DNA from: an uncultured Flavobacteriales bacterium
GTDB lineage: Bacteria; Bacteroidota; Bacteroidia; Palsa-965
Length of the DNA stretch: 55,590 nucleotides
Direction: 5' to 3'
NCBI GenBank assembly: GCA_903873905.1
Contig: CAIQQJ010000169.1
Location: forward strand, 1-55,590
This document shows positions 42,865 through 52,400 of this stretch, in pieces. Below the pieces are notes generated by a model. That model was not told where the DNA came from. It ran no database searches and saw only the letters and a program-made list of their open reading frames with translations. Each line of letters opens with the position of its first letter. Positions within the stretch are counted from its first letter, which is position 1. A program made the translations under genes and the position numbers.

Positions 42865-42960
42865 CAAATAAAATGAATGAGGTAATTATAAGTCGTGATA
42901 TAAATAATCGGTAGTCGTGATTATCGTCAACGCTGCCTTCAGATTATGCAAATAGATTTA
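42865..42960. promoter_or_regulatory. Divergent promoter pair sharing one FNR-like operator
   Basis: GTGATTATCGTCAA at 42917-42930 (9 of 10). To the right TAGATTTA (42953-42960) ends 36.5 bases from its centre and faces the alpha/beta hydrolase gene. To the left the minus-strand TTTATTTG (42872-42865) ends 58.5 bases away and faces the 43-residue gene. A second partial copy, GTGATATAAATAAT, lies at 42895-42908, 36.5 bases from the left -7 element. Confidence 0.65.
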
Positions 42961-42977
42961 CAGAAATATTTAACCCC

Positions 42978-43637
42978 ATGGATGATATCAAAAAATTTCC
43001 ACTTCAATTGCCGGTGAATGGTGGTTTCCTGTCTGGTGAAATTGTATTGCCGAATGATGCAAAGGCATTAATTATTTTTTCGCATGGCAGCGGTAGCAGC
43101 AGATTCAGTCAGAGAAATAATTTTGTATCTCAACTTCTGAATGATCGAGGAATTGGAACCTTGCTGTTCGATTTACTCACAGAAGAAGAGGATAAATTAT
43201 ACTCCAATCGATTTAATATTGATTTGCTTTCTGATCGGTTAATTGCAGTGACAAAATATTTGAAAGGCCGTCATCCTGTTTCCGATATTCCCTTTGGATA
43301 TTTCGGTGCAAGTACTGGTGCGGCTTCAGCACTTCAAGCGGCAGTTGCTCTTCCTAACCTTATCAATGCGGTGGTTTCTAGAGGAGGTCGTCCTGATTTG
43401 GCAATGGAAATAATTCCCATGGTAACGGCACCTACATTATTAATTGTTGGTGAGAAAGATGCTGATGTATTGCAACTGAATCGAAATGTTTTTAATAATC
43501 TGAAATGTGTAAAAAAACTTGAAATCGTCAAAGGTGCAACGCATCTATTCACTGAAAAAGGAACATTGGGTACGGCGGCTGAACTTGCGGCTGATTGGTT
43601 TGAAAAGTATTTGGTTAGAAAAAAAAGTTTGGTGTAA
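42978..43637 (+). CDS. Alpha/beta hydrolase (dienelactone-hydrolase-like)
   Basis: 219 residues, cytosolic. The oxyanion segment is FSHGSGSSRFSQRN. The nucleophile S112 lies in YFGASTGAASAL (G-x-S-x-G), the acid is D161 or D163 (GEKDADV) and H189 in GATHLF completes the triad. This compact form is usually found next to or fused with a phosphoribosyltransferase, as here (next gene after 10 bases). Substrate unknown. It is the first gene of an operon with the phosphoribosyltransferase and M50 protease, under an FNR-like operator. Confidence 0.9.
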   Translation: MDDIKKFPLQLPVNGGFLSGEIVLPNDAKALIIFSHGSGSSRFSQRNNFVSQLLNDRGIGTLLFDLLTEEEDKLYSNRFNIDLLSDRLIAVTKYLKGRHPVSDIPFGYFGASTGAASALQAAVALPNLINAVVSRGGRPDLAMEIIPMVTAPTLLIVGEKDADVLQLNRNVFNNLKCVKKLEIVKGATHLFTEKGTLGTAAELAADWFEKYLVRKKSLV

Positions 43638-43647
43638 ATGATTAATC

Positions 43648-44289
43648 ATGTTTACGGATAGAATTCAGGCGGCAAATCTCCTAGCGAAACCTTTGGCAAA
43701 ATATAAAAATACCAATGGTGTGATTCTCGCTGTTCCTCGTGGTGGTGTTCCCTTGGGGTATGTGCTTTCGGAAAAATTGAATCTTCCAATGGATTTAATC
43801 ATGACAAAAAAAATCGGACATCCTGCACATCCAGAGTATGCGATTGGATCAGTTTCGCTTCATGGAATTATTTTGGATGACCAAGCGAGTGGAGTTTCTC
43901 AAGAATATATTGATGAACAAGTAAAAAAATTGAGAAAGGAGATGTTGGAAAGATTGGAGAAGTATGATGGTAAACGAAAACAATATAGCCTAGAGAATAA
44001 AATCGTAATTATTGTGGATGATGGTGTAGCAACTGGTAATACAATTATTTCTGCTGTTGAAATGGTCCGGACACATGATCCGGAAAAAATCATTGTGGCT
44101 GTTCCTGTTTCGCCGCCCGACACTGCAAAATCACTTTCGAGACTTGTGGATGAATTTATTTGTCTTTCAGTACCACAACATTTTTATGGAGTGGGACAGT
44201 TCTACGATGATTTTTCGCAAATCAGTGATGAGGAGGTCATTCGGTATTTGCATCAGTCGGAAAAACAGTCGGCAAATAAATCCTACTGA
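43648..44289 (+). CDS. Phosphoribosyltransferase
   Basis: 213 residues. The PRPP loop VIIVDDGVATGNTIIS is near 119-134. Other features are VILAVPRGGVPLGYVLSEKL and MTKKIGHPAHPEYAIGSVS near the N-terminus and FYDDFSQISDEEV near the end, typical of the phosphoribosyltransferases that accompany dienelactone hydrolases. The base used is not known; members of this group in mycobacteria belong to the dormancy regulon. It is co-transcribed with its neighbours (10 and 30 bases). Confidence 0.9.
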   Translation: MFTDRIQAANLLAKPLAKYKNTNGVILAVPRGGVPLGYVLSEKLNLPMDLIMTKKIGHPAHPEYAIGSVSLHGIILDDQASGVSQEYIDEQVKKLRKEMLERLEKYDGKRKQYSLENKIVIIVDDGVATGNTIISAVEMVRTHDPEKIIVAVPVSPPDTAKSLSRLVDEFICLSVPQHFYGVGQFYDDFSQISDEEVIRYLHQSEKQSANKSY

Positions 44290-44319
44290 TTATTTATTGA
44301 AAATATAAAACAACTGAAA

Positions 44320-45462
44320 ATGAAATGGTCTTTATATCTTGGGAAAATACAGGGAATTGGCATCAAAGTTCATTGGACTTTTCTCCTCCTGATGGTATGG
44401 ATTTTCATTTCAGAAATAAGAAGTGGATTAGGTTGGGAACAAGGACTGTTAAGTGTAGCATTTATCGTTTCGGTTTTTATTTGTGTGGTGTTGCATGAAT
44501 TGGGTCATGCATTGACCGCACTTCGTTTCGGTTGCAAAACAAAAGGGATTACGCTATTACCAATTGGTGGTGTTGCACAGATGGAAAAAATCCCTGAAAA
44601 ACCATTGCAGGAATTGGTGATGGCAATAGCTGGGCCACTGGTGAATATTATCATTGCAACAATACTCGGAATTTTTATTTCCTTGTCAATGCATAGCTTT
44701 CATGTACAAGATTTCCTTGCAATTGAACACATCACACTTGAAGAATTTATTCCAATGTTGATGCTTGTAAATTTTTCTCTTGCCATTTTCAATTTTACGC
44801 CAGCTTTTCCAATGGATGGAGGAAGAGTTTTGCGTTCACTACTTTCAATAAAGATGGGACGCGTAAAGGCGACGCGTTGGGCAGCAAGAATAGGGCAGGT
44901 ACTCGCTGTTGGATTTGTGGTATTGGGACTGTTTTATAATATTTGGTTAGTCATTATAGGTATTTTTATTTTTCTCGGTGCAGGCGCAGAATCGGAATAT
45001 GAAGAGGAGAAATCTATTCTGGAAATGCATCAGGTAAAAGATGTGATTATGCATCACTTCACCGTTTTGAAAAAAAGAGATACAATTCCACAAGCCGTTA
45101 AATTACTTCTCGACGGCCAGGAAAAAGAATTCATTGTTTTGGAGGATGACGTTTATTGCGGAATTATGACAGAGCGAGAAATAATAAAAGGACTAAATGA
45201 GTTTGGAAAAAATGGTTTGGTTGGCGAATACATGTTGCGAAAAAACTTTATCCTGCATCCCTCAATGAATCTCAAGGATGCCTATATCAAAATGTCAGCT
45301 GAAGGAATTCCGATTTGCCCTGTTCAAGAAAATGGTAAAATAATTGGCGTGCTGAATCTTGAAAATATTATGGAACTTTTGATGGTGGAAAAAGTTGTAA
45401 AAGTGGAAAAAGAAATCCCGCGGCATCACGCAACTCTTTCAAAAAAATTAGTGGAGACTTAA
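44320..45462 (+). CDS. M50 site-2-protease-like membrane metalloprotease with CBS domains
   Basis: 380 residues. About six membrane segments span 1-225. Zinc ligands are in VLHELGHALTA (H59, E60, H63) and in PAFPMDGGRVLRSLL (the aspartate of the second motif, near 167). Residues 240-365 carry a CBS pair (VKDVIMHHFTVLKKRDTIPQ, GEYMLRKNFILHPSMNLKDA). CBS domains bind adenine nucleotides, so cleavage of a membrane substrate such as an anti-sigma factor could be tuned by energy charge; that is inference. It is the last gene of the hydrolase operon. Confidence 0.92.
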   Translation: MKWSLYLGKIQGIGIKVHWTFLLLMVWIFISEIRSGLGWEQGLLSVAFIVSVFICVVLHELGHALTALRFGCKTKGITLLPIGGVAQMEKIPEKPLQELVMAIAGPLVNIIIATILGIFISLSMHSFHVQDFLAIEHITLEEFIPMLMLVNFSLAIFNFTPAFPMDGGRVLRSLLSIKMGRVKATRWAARIGQVLAVGFVVLGLFYNIWLVIIGIFIFLGAGAESEYEEEKSILEMHQVKDVIMHHFTVLKKRDTIPQAVKLLLDGQEKEFIVLEDDVYCGIMTEREIIKGLNEFGKNGLVGEYMLRKNFILHPSMNLKDAYIKMSAEGIPICPVQENGKIIGVLNLENIMELLMVEKVVKVEKEIPRHHATLSKKLVET

Positions 45463-45476
45463 GATTCTTGACTCCA

Positions 45477-45875
45477 TTATAATTTATCCAATAGATGTTT
45501 TAGTTTATCTGCTGTAACGGGTTTGATCAAGTAATCGGTAATAGAAGAAAGATGTTTTGCCCTTTCCATGTCATGTGGCGCCATGGAGGAACTCAAAATA
45601 TAAATCGTGATTGTTTTTGAAATTAGATTTTTGATCAAATCAAACTCTTCTAAAAACTGCCATCCGTCCAATATGGGCATGGTCAGATCAAGAAGAATCA
45701 CGTCAGGCAACAATTCTGGATTGTTTTTGTTTTTCAAAATTGAATCCAAAGCCAATTGACCATTTGTAAAAACTGTTGTTTGTTCAACTTGGCCTGTGCG
45801 CTCTATTGTTGTTTTTGTAAGAAAAACAAAAATGTCATCGTCATCAACGAGGAAAAGATTTTTTACATTTTTCAT
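45477..45875 (-). CDS. Single-domain response regulator
   Basis: 132 residues, receiver only: acidic cluster FLVDDDDIF, phosphoacceptor D63 (VILLDLTMPILDG), YILSSS and K in DYLIKPVTA. There is no output domain, so it works as a phosphate shuttle or protein-binding switch. It overlaps the large kinase gene by 4 bases and ends the four-gene phosphorelay operon. Confidence 0.93.
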   Translation of the reverse strand: MKNVKNLFLVDDDDIFVFLTKTTIERTGQVEQTTVFTNGQLALDSILKNKNNPELLPDVILLDLTMPILDGWQFLEEFDLIKNLISKTITIYILSSSMAPHDMERAKHLSSITDYLIKPVTADKLKHLLDKL

Positions 45876-48800
45876 AAGCTTTGATTTTTAAATTCAATAA
45901 AAAAAGTTGATCCTTCATTGGGAATGCTTTCCACCCAAATTTCACCACCGATGGCTTCCACTTGAGTTTTTGTCATGTATAAGCCAAAGCCTTTGGCATC
46001 TGGATGTTCGTGAAATACTCTTCTAATTTTAAATAGATTGTGTTTATGTTTGCTTAAATCTATTCCCAATCCATTGTCTGTTACTGATAGTACAATGTTG
46101 TTGTTCACCACCTTCGTTTTTATTTTGATCAATGGCTTTCTTGAGATTGATCTGTATTTTAAAGAGTTGCTGATCAAATTGTAAATGATGCTTTTTAAAT
46201 ATAATGTTGGACCATAAATTACCGGTGCCTCTTCAATGTCAATTTCTATTCTTGCACCAGCTCTTTTGATTTCTACTTCCATTCCATCAGTTGTGGTTTT
46301 CACCAGGTCCTTGATAGGGATGTACTCTGATGTTATTTCTTTGTCGTTTCTTACTTGGAGTGATTCAAGCAACTCATCGAATGTTTCATTTAAATTATTG
46401 ATGACGGGTTTGAATTTTTCGAGTAACATTTTTATATCCTCCTCCTTTTGGCTTGTTTCAAGAAATTCAACCAGCATGGACAGATTTACCAATGGCCCTC
46501 GGATATTATGGGAAATTACATTGATGAAATCGGTTAGCTGTTGGTTGGCAGACGTCAATGTTTTTGTTTTTAATAATAAATCCAATTCGGCTAAATCCTT
46601 TTTCTTTTCCTCTAATTTGCGATCGGTAATGTCAGTTTTTATGGCTATGAAATTTGTGATTTCGCCTTTATCATTTGTTATGGCTGAAATCAGTACGTCC
46701 TCCCAAAAGTATTCACCATTTTTTTTCTTATTGTAAAATTCCCCTAACCAGTTTTTCCCTTCTCTGATTGTACTCCACATTTCTTGGTAGGTCTCTTTTG
46801 GTGTGTATTCCGTTTTTAAGATTCGTGGATTTTGTCCTAAAACTTCTTCTGCTGAATAGCCAGAACTCTTTGAGAACATCGGATTGGTATAAACGATATT
46901 GCCAAGTTTATCAGTTATGACGATTGAAGTGGGACTTTGTTCAACCGCTTGCGAAAGTTGGCGAATCTTGTTTTCTGAAATTTTGTGATCCGTGATGTTT
47001 CGAATGGTGCTCTGGTTGTATTGTAGTTTTCCATCTAAAAAAACTTGTTTTGCCGAATGTGAAATCCAACGAATGGTTCCATCCTCATTTATAATTCGAT
47101 ATTCCAGATGCAAAATATCTTCTCCCATTTCCTTTAGCGTCTCCCATTTTTCTCGGATCATTTCTTTGTCTTCGGGATGAACAATTAGAGGTAATACTTT
47201 GCCGAGGTATTTTTCGGCAGGAATTCCAATAACAGCTTGGCATTGTGCACTGGCAAAAACAAGTAGATCATCTTTATCTGAAAGTGTGGTCAGGTTCATG
47301 CTACTTTGAACAACAGTCTTGAATAGCGCCTCACTTTTTCTCAATTCAGCTTCTACTTTTTTGTATTTTGAAATATCTTGAACAATACCGAATATGTTTG
47401 TCCCTTCAATATTGGCTTCGGCTTTAGATTGTATGTCAATTATTTCGCCATCATTTTGCCTTTTGATTTTGTACTCTACATCATAAGGCTTGCGTTCCAT
47501 TTTCAATGCTCGGATAGCTTCATCCATCATTGCGTCATATTCTGGCAAACGCATATGCTGTATTTCTGCGAGGGAAGGTGTATTATTACCAAGCCCGAAA
47601 ATGTTGCGAGCTCCGTCGGATATTTCAAAATAATTGGTCTCTGTATTCAGTTTCCAATTTCCGAATTTCGAAATAAGTTCCCCGTGTTTTAAATTTTCTT
47701 CGCTCTTGATCAAAGCCGCTTCCGTATTCTTCCGCTCTGTAATGTCTTGATGCGTGCCAAGCATGAGTAAGGGTTCTCCATGCTCATTCCATTGCATAAT
47801 TTTACCACGATCAAGAACCCAAATCCAAGAACCGTCCTTGTGTTTCATCCTTGATTCAAATTCATAATAATCGAGTTCCCCTTTAATATGTTTCTCAATA
47901 AGGATATTACTTGCAATGAGATCTTCAGCCTGTGAAAGTTTTTCCCATGTGGCAACCGACATTGGAGAAATTTCCTCTAGCGTGTAACCAAGGATTTCTG
48001 CCCAACGCTCATTAAAAACTGTTTCTCCTGTTTGAATATTCCATTCCCACGTTCCGGCATGTGTACCTTCAAGAATTCCTTCCAAACGCTGGCGTTCATT
48101 TGATAATTTCAATTCTACATGCTTCAGTTCTGTGATATCCTGAACGGTGCCAACCATTTCAATAAGTTGATTATTTAGATCAAATCTTAATTTTCCGATT
48201 CCATGAACCCAGCGTTCTTCTCGATCATTTATCCGCATTATTTTATAAACCTTGTCGAAATCATTTTTTTTGCCAATTACCTCCTGTGCAAAATATTCAA
48301 TCATTGTTTTTTGGAGATCAGGATGAAGGATGGAAGTCCAGCCTTCAAGGGTTTTGTCAAAAGTTGTATCAATTCCAAAAATAGCATCCATGATTTCAGA
48401 ACTAGTCCATATGTTTTTAATAAAATCAAAGGAATAGGATCCAAGGTTAGCGATGCGTTGTGTTTCCGCCAAAAATGCTTCGCTCCTTTGTAAGTCTTGA
48501 AAGGATTTTATTCGTTCCGTAATATCTCTTGTTACGCCGTGCAATCCACTCAATTTATTTTGCTCATCAAAGAATGGAGTGATTAATATTTCTCCGATTT
48601 TAATTGCTCCATCCTTACAGCGATATTCCAACTCCATTATTTTCCTGTAATCTTTTTGAGGAGTTTTTAAACTCAATTGATAATTCACCTCTTGCTTCAA
48701 AGAATCAGCAGCTAACTTTGCTGAGGCAGGAGTAAAACGCTCTTGAATGGTTTGTGATAAATATTCTTCAATGGTATAACCCGTAAAATTTTCGATGGAT

Positions 48801-49417
48801 GGAGATACAAAAAGACTTTTCCCTGTCAAATCCATCAACCAAACTACATCACTTATTTTTTCATTAATAATTCTATACCGCTCTTCACTTTTCTTTCTTG
48901 CTTCATTTTCTTTTTTTAATTTCTCCAACAATTCCCATGTTACTTCGTTGGCCGCACGCAACTCCTTTGTTTTTTCTTCCACCAATGTTTGTAATCGCAA
49001 TTCCCTGTTTAGCTTTTCAAAATTGGCTTGCCTGATTTTAATCATTGCCTTGATTTGCGCTTTCAATTCTATTTCTTCAATTGGTTTTGAAAGAAAGGCT
49101 TCCGCTCCATATTCTAAAGCTTTGACACGATTCAATTTGTCTTCTTTTAATGCGGTAACAAATATGACAGGGATATTACATAAGTTGTCGTGTGCTTTTA
49201 ATCTTCTGCAAACTTCAAATCCATCCATCTCTGGCATAATAATATCAAGCAGAATAACATGCGGATCTTCCTTTGCTGCCAATTCCAAACCTCTCAAACC
49301 ATTTGTTGCAGCAAAAGTCATTGCTTCTGGAAATGCTTCCTTTAGCAATGCATTAATGCTAATCAGGTTGTCCAGATTATCATCAATGGATAGGATTTTG
49401 ATTTTTCTATTTTCCAT
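45872..49417 (-). CDS. Receiver - six PAS - histidine kinase
   Basis: 1181 residues from MENRKIKILSIDDN at 49417, overlapping the previous gene by 11 bases. An N-terminal receiver (DPHVILLDIIMPEMDGFEV; K in AFLSKPIEEIE) is followed by a coiled coil and six PAS domains of about 120-130 residues each, ending in PTSIVITDKLGNIVYTNPMFSKSSGYSAEEV. The kinase core has H in FINVISHNIRGPLVNLS (a divergent H box with N-I-R-G-P), N box YNLISNSLKYRS, G1 VTDNGLGIDL and G2 AKGFGLYMTKTQV. It is cytosolic and integrates several unidentified signals through its PAS domains. Confidence 0.92.
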   Translation of the reverse strand: MENRKIKILSIDDNLDNLISINALLKEAFPEAMTFAATNGLRGLELAAKEDPHVILLDIIMPEMDGFEVCRRLKAHDNLCNIPVIFVTALKEDKLNRVKALEYGAEAFLSKPIEEIELKAQIKAMIKIRQANFEKLNRELRLQTLVEEKTKELRAANEVTWELLEKLKKENEARKKSEERYRIINEKISDVVWLMDLTGKSLFVSPSIENFTGYTIEEYLSQTIQERFTPASAKLAADSLKQEVNYQLSLKTPQKDYRKIMELEYRCKDGAIKIGEILITPFFDEQNKLSGLHGVTRDITERIKSFQDLQRSEAFLAETQRIANLGSYSFDFIKNIWTSSEIMDAIFGIDTTFDKTLEGWTSILHPDLQKTMIEYFAQEVIGKKNDFDKVYKIMRINDREERWVHGIGKLRFDLNNQLIEMVGTVQDITELKHVELKLSNERQRLEGILEGTHAGTWEWNIQTGETVFNERWAEILGYTLEEISPMSVATWEKLSQAEDLIASNILIEKHIKGELDYYEFESRMKHKDGSWIWVLDRGKIMQWNEHGEPLLMLGTHQDITERKNTEAALIKSEENLKHGELISKFGNWKLNTETNYFEISDGARNIFGLGNNTPSLAEIQHMRLPEYDAMMDEAIRALKMERKPYDVEYKIKRQNDGEIIDIQSKAEANIEGTNIFGIVQDISKYKKVEAELRKSEALFKTVVQSSMNLTTLSDKDDLLVFASAQCQAVIGIPAEKYLGKVLPLIVHPEDKEMIREKWETLKEMGEDILHLEYRIINEDGTIRWISHSAKQVFLDGKLQYNQSTIRNITDHKISENKIRQLSQAVEQSPTSIVITDKLGNIVYTNPMFSKSSGYSAEEVLGQNPRILKTEYTPKETYQEMWSTIREGKNWLGEFYNKKKNGEYFWEDVLISAITNDKGEITNFIAIKTDITDRKLEEKKKDLAELDLLLKTKTLTSANQQLTDFINVISHNIRGPLVNLSMLVEFLETSQKEEDIKMLLEKFKPVINNLNETFDELLESLQVRNDKEITSEYIPIKDLVKTTTDGMEVEIKRAGARIEIDIEEAPVIYGPTLYLKSIIYNLISNSLKYRSISRKPLIKIKTKVVNNNIVLSVTDNGLGIDLSKHKHNLFKIRRVFHEHPDAKGFGLYMTKTQVEAIGGEIWVESIPNEGSTFFIEFKNQSL

Positions 49418-52400
49418 AAAGCACTTCATTAATGGTTTTGAAAAATATTTTTTCATCGATTGGTTTTGGAATGTAGATGTCAAAACCATGAGATAGAATT
49501 GTTTCTCGATCGTGTATCATCGCACTTGCTGTAAGTGCAATAATCGGAATGTGCATTAATCTCGGATCATTACGAATGACCTTGAAAGTTTCAACACCAT
49601 CTATTCCAGGAAGCGCAATGTCCATCAAGATCAAATTGGGAATATGTTTTTTGGCCAATTCAATTCCTTCATAACCATTTACCGCTTCAATAAGAATAAA
49701 TTTTTCGGAAAGCAGTGCTCTTACAGTTATCATATTGTCGGCATTATCCTCCACTACCAATACCACCGGCTTGCCTTCAATTTTTTGGGATTCCCTTTTT
49801 GCTGCATTCGTTTCTGTTTGATTCGGATAAATCATTTTGTGAATCGCTTCCAATAATTGCAATCGATTCACATCGCCTTTTTGAATCAATTGATGTATGT
49901 TATTTCGTTTCAAGAAATGCAGCTCTTCTTTCGTGATGTGTTTTGCGGTTAAAATCAAAACAGGAATATGAGCAGTTTGATCGGCTGCTCGCAACTGCTC
50001 CAAAACTTCAAAGCCATCTACACCAGGCATCATCAAATCCAACACCATCGCATCAGGTATCGTGTGCGAAATAGTTTCCAAGGCTTCAGCACCATTGCGA
50101 GCAACAATTATTTTATAACCGCTGCTTCCTAAGATATCCTTCATCTGAATGATCACAGGTTCACTGTCCTCTACAATCAAAACAGTTTTCACCAATGAAT
50201 CATTATTGGATTTTTGTGGCGAAGGTTTATTTTCCAAATTGAAACTTGCGATTTCCTTTTCTTCGCTGATGCTGTTTTCTTCAGCATAAATTATGGGAAG
50301 CGTGAAAGTAAATTCCGATCCTTTTCCCAATTCACTTTTTACGGTAACATTTCCTCCAAGTAAATTGGCGTATTTTTTTGCAATGGAAAGCCCCAATCCT
50401 GTTCCACCAAATTTTCTAGAAGTGCCTCCGTCGGCTTGTCGGAATTCATCAAATATCCTTACCAAATGTTCTTCCGCTATTCCTATTCCTGAATCTTTTA
50501 CATTGACAAAAATGTTGTTTTCATCTTTCCAGGCTTTGATTTCCACTTTCCCTTTTTCAGTAAACTTTACGGCATTGCCAATTAAATTTTGTACAACATG
50601 TCGGAATTTATTGGCATCGTTGAAAGTTTCCAAATCATTGTCACTTTCCAGATGTACTAATGTAATACTTCGCTGTTTTGCCTGTGGTAGAATCATATTG
50701 ATCACATCGTCTAAAAGTGCATTTACATTGAACTTTGTAATTTCAACTTCTTCGCGACCTGATTCTATTCTGGAAATGTCAAGTATGTCGTTGATCAAAT
50801 GCAATAAATGTTTCCCATTGCGCTCAATGACTTCGAGGTAGCCATATTCCTCCGCTGGAATTTGTTTGATCAAACGTCTATTCAAAACGCCTGAAAGGGC
50901 AATGACAGAATTGAGTGGTGTGCGCAATTCATGACTCATGTTGGAAAGAAAATTTGTTTTCAATCGACTCGCTTCGTGCAATTGTTTTTTCTGCATTTCC
51001 AATTCCGTATTCTGTTCAATCAACTCTAACGATTGGGAATGCAATTCTGTTTTCTGCGCCTCCAATTCCTTGTTGGAGGATGAAAGATTTTCCTGTTGTT
51101 TGTCCAATTTCATGTATTGCAATTGCAATTGTATGGCATTTTCCTTGTTTTTCTGGTGGGTTAAAATGCCGTTGATTCGCGCACTCATGGTAGGCAGAAT
51201 AGCATCAATAAGTTTTAGGGTTTGTTCTGAATAGGAATTGATGCTCGCTAGCGAAATAATCGCAATCAAATTTTTTGTATCATGAATTGGAATGGTGATG
51301 ATTTCATTCGGTATAAATTTTCCGCTTACCGTATTAAAAATAAATTGTGTGTTCTTCGGAATGTTTTTGATGTGTTGCGTTTTTTCGGATGAAATGACGG
51401 CGCCAAATTCCCCTTCCAAACGGCTTGCAGAAAAAGACTGCTTTGCATTTTCATCCAAACCAAGGGATGCACAATGTTCGAATTTGTTTTTGTCTTCGCT
51501 GAGCAGATAAATAGCTGCAATAGTGGAGGAAGTGTTTTGAGCAAGTGATGCAAGTGTGTTTTGAAAAAAATCTTTTGCATTGTCTTCCTTTGTCATCACA
51601 TTTGAAATGGACAGTGTCTTTTTAGTTGTTTCTGTTGTTGATTGAATTGTTTCTGCCAGCGCATTGAAGGAGAGCGATAAAATGCCAAATTCATTTTTTG
51701 ATTCATAGGAACTTCGTGCATTTGCATCTCCTGCATGAAATCGTTTTGTCGCAGAATCCAATTCTGCCAAAGGCTTTCTTATGTTTCTAATCAAAATGGA
51801 GATGATTAGAAAGGAAAGGACAAAAATCGCACTGACTAAAATTGTCATTTCTATAAGAATGGACCTATCTATCGACTCTGAAGTGTTGTTGATTTCAATT
51901 GCTTTGTTCAATGCAAAATCATCTAATACTTTTATTTTGGCTAATAAATTTATTCTGTAAGTTTCAACAGAACCGAGGGAAAGAACTTTGCTTGTCGCTT
52001 CTGGCAATTTTCCGGATTGCGCAAGCTTAATATTTTCTTCTCGTGCAATTTGCCATTTGTCAAAGGCATCTTTCGCTTCATCAACACTTGTCTGCGATCC
52101 TAAATACCGTTCTTTCAAAATTCCAAATTGTACAGGTACATCTTGGGTTGCGCTATTTAGCAATTGAATCGCTTCCTGTTTTTCAGCCTCATTGGTTGCC
52201 AACAATAGATCTCGGTCACTAACACGTATTTGCAGAATAACTATATGCAAATTGTCAAGAGCCTTTCTCACAGTATAGGGGTGATTATAAATAAGGTTTA
52301 CTTGTTGATGCATTTTATTTGTTTGCAAATAGGAAACAATGCTCATCACCAACACGAATACGAGTAGCGTTGAAAAACCAATTATTAATTGAGATCCTAT

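Noticed and set aside
25005-45462. The stress island as an integrative mobile element
   Set aside because: No integrase, transposase, tRNA-flanking repeat or change in base composition was seen at its borders.
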